Assembly (NCBI RefSeq): GCF_012489685.1
Contig: NC_080045.1
Span: forward strand, 2,547,001-2,611,000
Direction: 5' to 3'
DNA length: 64,000 nucleotides
Origin: Lotus japonicus
Lineage: Eukaryota > Streptophyta > Magnoliopsida > Fabales > Fabaceae
In this document: positions 43,080-54,118 of the stretch, piece by piece
Layout: every line of letters begins with the position of its first letter
Position numbering within the stretch: position 1 is the first letter of the stretch
Notes under the pieces: model-generated
Told to the model about the DNA's origin: nothing
The model's database searches: none
The model's input: only the letters and a program-made list of their open reading frames with translations
Translations under genes and position numbers: made by a program

Positions 43080-43871
43080 TCAACAAATATAATAAGAATT
43101 TCTCACTTTTGGACAGTGCCTTCTTTCCAAGCGCTGTGGATGTCGCTCCTGCAGGAGCAGCAACCCGAGGTGGTAGCGTTGGCTCAGACGTTGATATATC
43201 AGATTTGGGAGGTGAGGAACAGGGTTGTGTTTCGTCATGGCAGGATGGTGGTTTCAGAGGTTCTTGACCGCGTCAAGGGGATGGTAACAACATGTCCTAC
43301 CAGAGTCCGTGAGGGGGCACCGACGAGTATGGCTGTGTGGCGGAGACCTCCAGAGCGAGTTGTCAAGCTGAATTTTGATGCTTCTTTTAGGGACGGCAAG
43401 GTGGCTGGCTTGGGTATGATAGCACGTAACCATCAGGGGGACATCATGGCAGCAGCTACCTCCTATCCGGTGCCCATTTTTTCATCTCTTTTGGCGGAGG
43501 CGTGTGGATTGAGGTGGACGATGCAGTTGGCGACTGAGCTTGGCTTTAGGCGAGTTTGTTTAGAGACAGATTGTCTCCAGTTATTCCAGTGGTGGCAGAA
43601 GGAGGCCGTGGGTCGATCCTATTTAGATAATATTATTAGAGATTGTCGTTCTTATGTTTCGTTTTTTGATTTATTTTCATTGTCTTTTGTTAGACGTTCT
43701 GGTAACGCAGTAGCAGACTTTTTGGCCAGGAATGCTTCTACCTATGCGGATTGTGTATGGGTGGAAGAAGCCCCTGATGCCGTTATTGGCTTGATAAACT
43801 TGGATGTAATTGCTTCAAGGCCGTCTGGCCCTTAATAATATTCATGTTTAGTTTCAAAAAAAAAAAAAAAG
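43080..43871 (+). mobile_element. 5'-truncated LINE with A tail
   Basis: The RNase H pseudogene at 43080-43835 is followed by a short 3' region (ataatattcatgtttagttt) and a run of about 14 A residues (43856-43870). No certain target duplication was found. Confidence 0.65.
43116..43835 (+). pseudogene. LINE ORF2 RNase H domain fragment
   Basis: The open frame of 239 codons covers the linker and the whole RNase H-like domain: VKLNFDASFRDGKVAGLGMI, LAEACGLRWTMQLATELGF, LETDCLQLFQWW, then VRRSGNAVADFLARNAS. The core matches the copy at 16676-17587 closely, so both come from one LINE family. It lacks the endonuclease and the reverse transcriptase. The ATG is not a real start; the coding part simply begins at the truncation. 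Confidence 0.8.
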
Positions 43872-44766
43872 AAGTGATCTTAAACTGTCTGGATATAATT
43901 TCAAATATATATGAAGGGCATTTTTGTCCATGTAAATTTTCCGAGGGTGTTCCGTTCTGTTCCCTTTTGTTCCACCATTTTTCACGGAACCAGATTGGTA
44001 TGTTTCAGGAGCTTTTTGTCATGTTCTTTTTCATCTTAAAAGCACAACAAACATAGAACGAAACTCATATATCATGTTCTGTTCCCTTCACATTTGTCTA
44101 CCAAACGCTACCAGAGTGAATTTGTCTTGCTGAATCAAGAGTCTAGCCTTTTATAGTGAGGTTAAACTCTAATCTAAGTTATTACATCATGAGTCTTATA
44201 ATTGTCTAATAAGCCTCATGCTTGGTTTGGCTCAAACCCATACTCTTGTCGTGTTCCTAAAGGGGGCTCACATCGTTATCCAAAGACCCCCAACTGGGGT
44301 GCCAACTGCAGGACGTGTCGCTCTAATCAGTCAACATGCTCACACGACACCAAGTTCGAAGAGCATAGAGCGAAATGCGTTTCTATCGAAGCTTGCCAAG
44401 TTTCCCTCACCGGTCCATTTGTATAACTTGGCTGCGAATAATTGTACGTACGTGTAAACAGAATTTGTACTTTTTGTAAAAGAAAATAGAATGAATACTC
44501 AGAATAAAATTGAAATCCCTATATATATAATATACGTGGGCATAACGCCGTGGCACCGTCCAGCACTCCAGCGTCCGAATCAAGACGTATGAGAATGTGT
44601 CACTAATGAACGTGGACAAACATAACTGTATAATGGGTATTACGCGTTACCTGATTTTTATATAACGTATTTTAAAATGTCCCAAATATTAATGGTTTTC
44701 ACGTCAAATTCCACTTCATACGTGATTCATAGTCCAGTATTTATTTCATTGATAAATTATTTTAAA
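43872..44766. other. Intergenic DNA left of the Helitron complex
   Basis: A somewhat GC-richer patch at 44200-44420 gives overlapping small open frames on the plus strand (74 and 79 aa) without recognisable motifs. It may be an old transposon fragment. No gene is claimed. Confidence 0.4.
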
Positions 44767-46019
44767 CTAGTGTTTTTTTACCCGCGCGTTGCACGGGGAA
44801 TATGTCTATTGTATTTGATACATCGATTCATATTTTAAATTATAAATATTTAAGATGCTAAGAATGTAAGAATAATCATAATAAAGATGTAGATATTTAA
44901 AGAGCACAAATTTTGAAAAACACAGAAGTTAATAAACCAAAAGCTTTAATTTTTGCATATGTGAGGTATAACTGAATTTTGTTTGTGAAGATGTATACTC
45001 GTGTTGCATAAAGGGTAATGCTTTTGTGTTTTAGATATATAACAATACATAAATATATAATTATTTTTTAAATTATTAAAAATACACTTAAGTTATAGAA
45101 AATGAATTTTTTTTTTTTAACTCGTACAAATTTTCATTTTCATGTAAAATGTTTCTCCCCGTGAGATCTCGTAACTCTAATTTGTTAGCACTAATAAATT
45201 CATGTCATAATTTTATAGTACATATGTATTAATATTTTGTATTCCTCTTACTTTTCTTATTATCAAATTATTATAGTTATATACTTATATAAATATACAC
45301 TCTTAAAATTTTGAAAATAATACTAAAGTTAATTATATTAAATTTATTCTATTAAAATAATATCAATTAATTAATTTAGAATATAATGATTGTATAAAAA
45401 AAGTATAATGATACTTTTTATATAAAACAAAATCTCACGTAGATAGCATTATAGTACTTTAAAATTAAAACATACAATTGAAAATTATACACAAATACAA
45501 ACAACAACCACTTTTAGGTTTCATAGCAGACTTAAATGCAAATCATCTTACTCAATGGATTCTCATTTATCAGAGAAACAAAATCTTATAAATTTCATAA
45601 ATCAATATAGAAGGGGAAATTCTAGTGTTTTTTTACCCGCGCGTTGCACGGGGAATATGTCTATCGTATTTGATACATCAGTCAATTATTTGATTATTTA
45701 AAATATATTAAACAACATATGAAATAGAAGGGTCTCAAATGCTAAGCAAAGTGGACCAAAAGACTTGTCATCTAAGCCTGATTGAGATCAAGATGACATC
45801 GTTTCACATTCTTCATGAACATGAAAACAATGACACAAATAATAGATATAAGGAATCACCAATAAAGCAAACGATAAACACATATTATGGAAAAAAAAGG
45901 ATGTGATAGTAATACTAATCAGGATTGTAAAAGATAAATCATAAAGTATGACATCATTTTGTGTTTATACCAAGTCATCCAAGTTTGAGTCAATATTGCA
46001 AGGTACCTACAAAATTTAT

Positions 46020-46221
46020 GAAATATATCGGAATTTTTTTTGGTTTGTTTGCTCTGTCCTGTTTTCTTTCCGGCACTTTCTAGGTTTTCCTATCTTTATG
46101 TCTTTGGGTTTCTTCTATTTGGTTTTTGTCTGGCTCGATCTTTGGGTGTACTTTCGGGTTTTTTCCGCCGGTGTTGGTTGGTTTGTATTTCCTGCTTAAG
46201 AGTTTGCTCTCAAGCCTTTTG

Positions 46222-46280
<59 letters not shown>

Positions 46281-46295
46281 CTTTCAAAAAAAAAG
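46020..46295 (+). mobile_element. Probable LINE 3' end with AT microsatellite
   Basis: A T/G-rich segment leads into a TA dinucleotide run (about 46232-46276) and then tttatctttcaaaaaaaaag, like the tails of the LINEs at 17610 and 43855. Open frames over it are not meaningful. Confidence 0.4.
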
Positions 46296-49200
46296 TTTGA
46301 CTTTTTTATTAGTAGTTTGTCAACACTACTTTAGTTGCATATAATAATAAAATGTGTAAGAAATATATATTGATTCGTTTACTTGAAATTTGTCTTCTAA
46401 AGGAGAAGAGTCGAAATATATAGGGAGTTTATGATGTTTTATAGTATATCAAGTAACAATTTTGTGTCTAAGGGTGACGACTGTCCTATTACCACAACGT
46501 GATTCCACCCTTAGTACATTCATTTAAAAATTATTCTTTTTTTGAAAATGGAAGAAATAGCACGTGATTCTTTTTCAAAAAATTCAACGTGTCAATACAT
46601 TAGATAACAACTGTGATTCTGTTACATATTTAATTTTAAAAAAAAGTGATTATTAAACAATAGATGAAATATAAGAGTCTGAAATGCTAAGGAAAGTGGA
46701 CAAAAAAGAATCACCAATAAAGTAGATGATAAATACATATTAATCATGGAAAAAAAAGAACGTGATAGTAGCACAAATCTGAATTGTGAAAGATAAATCA
46801 TAAAGTATGACCTCATTTTTTTTATTTCAAGTCATCCATGTTTGAGCCAATATTGCAGGGTGCCTACAAAATTTAAGATATATATCAGACTTTGTACATA
46901 CTTGTTTTAATCAATAAAGAATTATTTCATTGAAAGGGAAAATAGAACGAACCTTAAACCGACAATAATATTTTTGCATCAGATGTTCATCAACTTATAA
47001 GATGTCATAGACATCATGTTAACAATGAAATAAAGTTAGGTCACTTAGAAGTCAGTTTGTATTAAAAAAACTATTAAGATAAAAAATTAAACTAACCACT
47101 CATATGTTCTCAAAAACTTCTTGGTAGACAACATTGCGCTTGGAGTTTGAAACTACCCCTTGTTTATCCTCTAGTGTTTATTACCCGTGCGTTGCACGGC
47201 AAATTGATTGTTGGAGTTGACATTAATAAAAAATATAACAAAATGTGATGAGTATAGAGAAATACGTGTGGTATAGAGTAAATTATATAAGTTGTTTGTA
47301 TGAGAGCTGTGATAGTAGAGAAAGAATGACGTAGATTCTCTCCCATCGTTGGGTTAAATAGAGAATAAGAGAGGGAATTAGTTTGCCATGAATCGACATT
47401 TAAATAAAAATAAAAATATCAAAATATAAAAACAATGATAGGCTTACTAAATTAATAAGATTACTCCCTCCCAATAACCAAAAAAATTAATAAGATTACA
47501 ATTGGAAAGCTAAAAAAATTGATCAAACTTTGTTCTATGTCTACTCAAAATGAGAAGATTGAAAAAATACATTGGACCCACAAAATTTGCCCCTTTATCT
47601 CTCATCCCTTGCCAATCAAACACACTAACTCCTATCTCTCTCTCTCTCCTCTATTTCTCTCTTCTCTTTCACTACCATATCAAACAAAGCATTAGAGAAC
47701 CTAGTTGAATAGTTTAGCAAGACTATAACAAAATGGCATAGGAGTTCTTGAAAAATAATTTTAAAATTTCTTTAAATTATTTTTCAAATCTTGTCCAATA
47801 TAGCTTTTGTTTGAAAGTAACATATCCACTTCATTAGCATTCTTTGTGTGCAATCACCCTCCTCTCTCTCTGTCTCTCTATTCTCCTGCCTACAACTCAT
47901 TTCCTTCTTCTAGCTTCTCATACCTTATTTCAAGTAGTGCCTTGATTTCTTTAAGGCATTTGATTCAAATTAGCCTAATTGAACCAACCAAAACACATAA
48001 AGAATAAAATTAAAAACAGACACATAAGTAGCTTCAAACCAATACATTAATCTTATGAATCAAATGCTAGACATAAAGAACTTTTAACTAAAAGGATTCA
48101 TTCTCCTACCTCAGAAATTAAAAGCATTAAGCCACATGCTTTTCCTTCCCAAACTCTATCTCGAGCCTTTAATGTACTTCAACAATTCTTCTCTAATTTT
48201 TTTTTAAATCTCCTGCATTCTTCATTCCTTAGCATAGTCTGAGAAAACAAATCATAATATGTCTTAGATCAAGAAAATCATTTCAACCTACAATATTATA
48301 TCAAGAAACTGATTTTGGAGCAACACGCGTAGGTAGATTGGCGGAACCATCACCTATAACCCGAGTCAAAATAAGATTAGACATAAACAAAACTATGCAA
48401 AGAAGGAATTTGAAGAGGAAAAGGGAGAATGCTCACCACCAATTGAGTCATGAAACGTGACAAAGAGGGGAGTCGAAGCCATCATTATAAATTTAGTAAG
48501 GAGTAGTAGTAAATCTTCTTTCAAAATATAATTTATTTAAATCTTAGATAATTAGGGAAAATCTTTTAAAATTCAGGTTTCAAGATAAAATAGCACAACA
48601 TAAGAGAGGCTATCTAACAAATTGACAATAAAAACAAAACAAAATCTTTAAAAAATATTTAATAAAAATACGATAAAAATTGGGATTTTTTTTAGAGTAT
48701 TAATTAATTTAAGATAAAAATAAACAACCTAAATCCTAATTGATTTATACTCTAAAAATAACTTTAAAATAGAATAAAATATTTCTTGTAGAATCACATA
48801 CAAAGGAGAATAAAAAAACATAAAAAACAAATCAAAATATTGCAAAATTCCATATAGAATATAAAATGGACTCACTATCCATGGCTTCCAAAGAATCTAT
48901 TTTGGTGGAATATCTATAAAAAAAACCTGAAGAAAAGAATTTGAAATTAGCATGGCAAGTGATGAACGAAATTGACCTTGAAGTCAAACATGAGTGAATG
49001 AAAGTTAAAGGTAAAGTAAAATAAAATTGAAAAAAACCATAACATATTATGCAAGCAAATGAAGAAAATAATTTGAAACCTCCATCTGCAACCTTCCCAA
49101 TCAGTCCAAAGCAGCAAATCAGAGGGATGCGATTGCAAGTCGATGGCAAAGTGGTTCCGTTGAGAGATGAGACGATTTTGTGGGGGTGGTTCCGTTCAGT

Positions 49201-49299
49201 TGAGAGATGAGATGAAAATTGCATGGAGGAGATGAATTCCAAGGAGGAGATAGTGGAGGTAGGCAGGGTTTTAAGAGGGTTTTTGCTGATGGGATGTAT

Positions 49300-50576
49300 T
49301 ATTGATTTAAATCACTTATCACATATTTTATATTAAGATAAAATCATGAAATAAACAACATAAATCTTAATCAAATCTAAAATTAAAAAATGTACCAAAT
49401 AAATATAGATAAAAACTATCAAAATCTAGCAAATCACAATAAAATCTCATAAAATCAGGAATTAATTAAAAATCCGAAAATTCAATAAAAATACCATAAA
49501 AAAATAAATAATAATATAAATTAAGATAAAATACAGAAATAAACAACATAAATCCTAATCAAATCTAAAATTTAAAAATGTACTAAATAAAAATAGATAA
49601 AAACTATCAAAATCTAGCAAATCACAATAAAAACTCATAAAATCCGGAATTAATTAAAAATCCGAAAATTCAATAAAAATACCATAAAAATTAATTAATA
49701 CTCTAAAAATAAATCAAAAATAAATTAAGATAAAATCAAGAAATAAAAAACCTAAATCCTAATCAAATCTAAAATTTAAAAATGTATTTTTTTATTAAGG
49801 AGAAATAAGGTAAGGAAAAATCAGGGCACATGTGGCAAGTGGGGCCAAGGAGAAATAGCTTACATGTAAAATATTAGGTGAGAATTAATCTGGGAGCGAC
49901 ACGTCATTAACTTGGCATGTGAGAGCGACACGTCATGCTAGAAGTTGTTCTTTTCTAATATATATAAAATTTAAAAATGTTCTAAATAAATATAGATAAA
50001 AACTATCAAAATCTAGCAAATCACAATAAAAACTCATAAAACCCGAAATTAATTAAAAATCCGAAAATTCAATAAAAATACCATAAAAAATAATTAATAC
50101 TCTAAAAATAAATAATAATATAAATTAAGATAAAATACAAAAATAAACAACATAAACCCTAATCAAATCTAAAATTTAAAAATTTACTAAATAAAAATAG
50201 ATAAAAACTATCAAAATCTAGCAAATCACAATAAAAACTCATAAAATCCGGAATTAATTAAAAATCCGAAAATTCAATAAAAATACCATAAAAATTAATT
50301 AATACTCTAAAAATAAATCAAAAATAAATTAAGATAAAATCAAGAAATAAAAAACCTAAATCCTAATCAAATCTAAAATTTAAAAATGTATTTTTTTATT
50401 AAGGAGAAATAAGGTAAGTAAAAATCAGGGCACATGTGGCAAGTGGAGCCAAGGAGAAAGAGCTTACATGTAAAATATTATGTGAGAATTAATCTGGGAG
50501 CGACACGTCACTAACTTGACCCGTGAGAGCGACACGTCATGCTAGAAGTTGTTCTTTTCTAATATATATAGATAGA
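49300..50576. repeat. AT-rich array and 604-bp duplication at the Helitron 5' end
   Basis: A unit of about 190 bp (aaactatcaaaatctagcaa, ggaattaattaaaaatccg, caataaaaataccataaaaa) is repeated several times from 49340. In addition, 49504-49966 and 50108-50570 are near-identical copies offset by 604 bp, each ending with agcgacacgtcatgctagaa and the Helitron 5' terminus. Confidence 0.75.
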
Positions 50577-50727
50577 TTTGAATCAAAATGTATAATAATA
50601 TTTCTAGCTAGTTTTTATATAAAAGCATTTATTTATCATCAGTGTCAACAAAATTTTGAAAGTATTATCAGTATCAATTTTTTTTACAGCATTATCAGCA
50701 TCAAACCGTAACTTAATATATTTAGTT

Positions 50728-50778
<51 letters not shown>

Positions 50779-50880
50779 TACAATGGTATGCTTTTAAGTT
50801 AAGTTATTGATAAGAACAGTTCATTTTTATATATATTTTCATATAAAAAATATTTTCTCTTTTACGTCCTTTGACGCAAA
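50577..50880. other. AT-rich DNA with TA microsatellite
   Basis: A TA dinucleotide run covers about 50735-50775. Nothing else is recognised. Confidence 0.5.
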
Positions 50881-50886
50881 AATCAA

Positions 50887-50974
50887 CTCTTTAGATTCAT
50901 TGAATAAATGATGTATGTGAATTGTGATCATTAATAATGACCACATACATCATTTATTCAATGAATCTAAAGAG
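50887..50974. repeat. Perfect 33-bp inverted repeat (hairpin)
   Basis: Arms 50887-50919 and 50942-50974 are exact reverse complements, separated by a 22-base loop; pairing continues imperfectly outwards. It looks like the core of a Stowaway-like MITE and would form a stable RNA hairpin if transcribed. Confidence 0.85.
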
Positions 50975-50991
50975 CTAATTTTGATTATAAT

Positions 50992-51587
50992 GGCTATGTT
51001 TGGCATGTCATTTCAGCTAGCTTATAACTTATTTGACTAGCTTAAAGCTTATTTGACTAGCTTAAAAGCTCTATAAAAATGTTTGGTGAATGAGCTTATT
51101 TCAGTAGCTTAAAGATTTAAGCTATAAGTTATCTCAGGTAGCTTAAAGCTTAAAACTTATAGCTTATTAAATATATTCTCATTTTTATCCTTATTATTTT
51201 ATCAAAATTTCACCTTTAGCCTTATATGTTTTTACTAAACCTATTTACCTACTCATTTTCCGATGTACCAAGAAAAAAACTTATTTATTTATCAGTTATC
51301 ACACTTGTCTCATATGTACATCGTTCCCGCTCAGAAATAATTACTACTTCAGAATAAAATAAATAATTTTATATTACAAATTACAAATTATTTGTTTTAT
51401 TCTATTTAATTTAATAAAAATATAGAAAATTAAATAAGTAAAAATTAATATTATATTTTTAAGATGATAAATAATTTGAGTGAAATTAAAATTATTTGCT
51501 TTTCAGCTATCAGCTTTCAGCTAGCTTCTCAGCTTTCAGCTTTCAGCTAGCTTTTCAGCTGTATCAGCTAAACGTGTCAAACATAAC
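50992..51587. mobile_element. MITE of agctta-rich type (596 bp)
   Basis: It begins ggctatgtttggcatgtc and ends cgtgtcaaacataacc, imperfect inverted termini, with aat on both sides as a possible 3-bp duplication. The subterminal parts are rich in cagctagctt words. Confidence 0.6.
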
Positions 51588-51699
51588 CAATAGTGATCGG
51601 ATGGTGTATTTTATTATATTTTAAAAACCAATCTTAATGACTAAGTTTTTTCCAAACCGATAAATGTTTAAATTTAATATTAAATAAATATTATTATAC

Positions 51700-51862
51700 A
51701 TTATTTTTTGCCACGTGACTCGCATGGTTCTACATGTCTTGCCTATAAAAAGCGTTGGTCCTCAACCTGCAGAGACCATCATATTGTCGTCGTAAAGGCT
51801 AAGCAAACCAGAGAGATTCATTCAAACCCAAAACCCATTCATTCATTCATTCCGAATCGGAC
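51700..51862 (+). promoter_or_regulatory. Thioredoxin h promoter: G-box and TATA box
   Basis: A palindromic G-box, cacgtg, at 51712-51717 stands 26 bases before a TATA box, ctataaaaag, at 51743-51752. The ATG at 51863 leaves a leader of roughly 85 bases, with a short attc repeat just before it. Confidence 0.6.
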
Positions 51863-53343
51863 ATGGCGGCGGAAGAGGGAACGGTCATCGGCGTCCACAC
51901 CGTCGAAGCATGGAAGGAGCATCTCGAGAAGGGAAACGTCTCCAAGAAACTCGTAAGTAACCAACCGATTCCGATTCCATTCATTCGCTTTCAACTCCAT
52001 ACTCATACTCCCTTAATCACTGTTTCTTTATCAATACTTCTAGATCTTTTTCTTTTTATTCATGAATCTAGACTCACGTTGTGTCCAGGTGCATTCCCTT
52101 TTCCGATTAGGATCCCCTCAACTGAAGGGTGTTCAATTGATGAAATTTAATTTCAAAATTGCAAACTTTTTGTTTTTTTAAATTAATCCGTGGATGTGGG
52201 TATTTCAGTTCTGGAAACAATTGCTAAGGATCGAAATCTTTTGTTACTGTTGAATAGGGTTTGGTCAGAATTATTAGACTTTGCTTCAATTTTTTGTTGT
52301 TATGATGTTTGACTTTGAGATTTTGGGTGCATGTTCTTGTTTTCCTATTGCTTATGTGAAATTGGGCTTTCAAAACTATTGCTTATGTGACTGTGACCCC
52401 TTGTGCTGTTGTGATCAGTTTCAATTCTATTTTGCAATTATTTCATTGGTGAAAGTGATAGTCTTAGCTTAGGGTTTTCTTAAATTTGTGATCAATTTCA
52501 TGTTTGGATGGTATGATTTGTACCCTTCTTTATGCTTAGTTGCTCAGGAAAAATTGTATTGTTTTTAAGTTAGATGAAGTTTCATATACTGTGACCACCT
52601 TGTGCTGTTGTGATCAGTTTCAATTCAATTTGTGCCATTATTTCATTGGTGAAAGGGACAGTTTTGTTTAGGGTTTTGTTAAAATTGTGATCAATTTATT
52701 CATACCCTTCTTTATGTTTATTTGCTCAGGATTTTTTTTTGTTAAGTTTCATATGTTTCTTTTGGTGTTTCATTTTGATTGCTGCTGTTAATCCACACAA
52801 ATTTACAAGATTTTTGATAGCTTAGACAATGTTCTGATGGAAAATTGCATTACATTATGTAACAGATTGTGGTTGACTTTACTGCTTCCTGGTGTGGTCC
52901 TTGCCGTTTCATTGCACCAATTCTGGCTGAGATTGCTAAGAAGTTACCACATGTTGTCTTCCTCAAGGTGGATGTGGATGAGTTGAAGGTAAGCATATCC
53001 GAATCTATGCTAACACATTATTTAGTGCATGTTTGGAGACTCTTTAGCAACTGATTTTGAACTTTGATTCTGGTGAAAGAGAAGCTAATCCGAACATGCT
53101 ATATATACTCTTACTCTTAAGGCCCATGTGGGCTATTTTCTTTAACAAATTCACCAAATATTAATTCTACAATCACATTGATGTCTTCAGACTGTTGCTG
53201 AGGAATGGAATGTTGAGGCCATGCCAACCTTCCTCTTCTTGAAAGAAGGCAAGGCAGTGGACAAGGTTGTGGGTGCTAAGAAGGAAGAGCTGCAACTCAC
53301 AATAACCAAGCATGCTGAAGCTCCTGGAACTTCTACTGCTTGA
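51863..53343 (+). CDS. Thioredoxin h
   Basis: Exons are 51863-51952, 52866-52988 and 53191-53343: 366 nt, 121 aa, phases 0/0. The active site WCGPC lies at residues 39-43, preceded by VVDFTAS. The conserved cis-proline is in AMPTF (P83). The length and the lack of a transit peptide fit cytosolic h-type thioredoxins, which reduce disulphides of target proteins using NADPH-thioredoxin reductase. The active site is the typical WCGPC of subgroup h1. Intron 1 (913 bases) contains a 110-bp duplication and intron 2 a MITE-like sequence. The coding region looks intact. The divergent G-box/TATA promoter upstream is compact. Confidence 0.93.
52390..52697. repeat. Duplication of about 110 bp within thioredoxin intron 1
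   Basis: The segment 52390-52500 (from actgtgaccccttgtgctg to tgtgatcaatttca) recurs at 52588-52697 with about 85-90% identity by eye, separated by about 90 bases of other sequence. Confidence 0.7.
53025..53105. mobile_element. Small MITE (CATGTTTGGA family) in thioredoxin intron 2
   Basis: It starts gtgcatgtttggag and ends aatccgaacatgc, with inverted ends and TA at the borders. The middle part, gattctggtgaaagagaagc, recurs in the introns of the beta-galactosidase gene. Confidence 0.55.
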
Positions 53344-54118
53344 ACTATCATATGAAGATCAAGAATAATAACATTTAGAGTCAGTTACTCAGTTTGCATG
53401 TTTCCATTACAGCTATGGTGTTTGCGAAATGTGAGTGTAGGTGAAGAATAAATTGTTGCATTGTGGTACTTCAAATGACTATTTATTATGAGATATTTGT
53501 ACAATTAAGATATTTTATTGATAATGGTTGCTTTGGTTGATGATGATTGTCGACAACAATAAAGATAATTTGATGATTAAAAATTACAACCACCGATCCT
53601 AGCATGAGTAGAAATTGGTTACTTGAGTTAGTTGAGTATGAGGGTGTTCAGACAAATAGCTTAACTAAGCGTCTATTTATATGCTTATTTATAAGCTAAT
53701 TTGATAAGTTTATTGAAATAAACTCAAAATAGGTTATAGATAAGTTATAAATGTCTGTTTATAAGCATATCACATAAATTTAACTCTTCCAAAAGTGATC
53801 TATATAGAATGCATACATCTTAACTTTGTAATTTTCTCTTTTTTCAAGTAGATACACTGATGACACTCAAGCCCAAAAAGTAGGCTTAAAATCAACTTGT
53901 TCACCCCTTTTGTATCAAACTATCAATCACTCTTGTTCTACATCTTGATACCAGATCAAGAATAGGATTAACTATCAATCGCAAAGTAAATAAATAATAA
54001 CTTCCTCAAATTCATATACCAATGCAAATAGAAGCCACATATAATTTCACAGGTGGACAAAATGTACTATTCTTCATGCTTCCTGTCCATCTCCATTTGG
54101 CTACTCATTCATGTCCGT
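53344..54118. other. Spacer between convergent thioredoxin and beta-galactosidase genes
   Basis: This holds the 3' untranslated regions of both genes. A fragment at about 53641-53800 (cttaactaagcgtctattt, attgaaataaactcaaaat) belongs to the MITE family of 6272-6556. Confidence 0.45.

Larger units (their letters stand above)
44767..50576 (-). mobile_element. Helitron complex with several termini
   Basis: On the minus strand, the 5' end tctatctatatatattag starts at 50576 after an A. A 3' end consisting of a CCCGTGC/GCGCGGG hairpin followed by gtaaaaaaacactag ends at 44767, followed by T. This gives the A/T target and CTAG end expected of a Helitron, about 5.8 kb long. Two more 3' termini of the same design end at 45622 and 47171, but with A instead of T after CTAG. 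A second 5' terminal region lies at about 49504-49966. No Rep/helicase gene is present, so the elements are non-autonomous and probably nested or chimeric. Confidence 0.65.

Noticed and set aside
44202..44457. Overlapping 74- and 79-codon frames as a small gene
   Set aside because: No start context, domain or splice structure; probably an old repeat with raised GC.
49300..50576. CRISPR-like array
   Set aside because: The repeats are long, AT-rich, adjacent without unique spacers, and the genome is eukaryotic.
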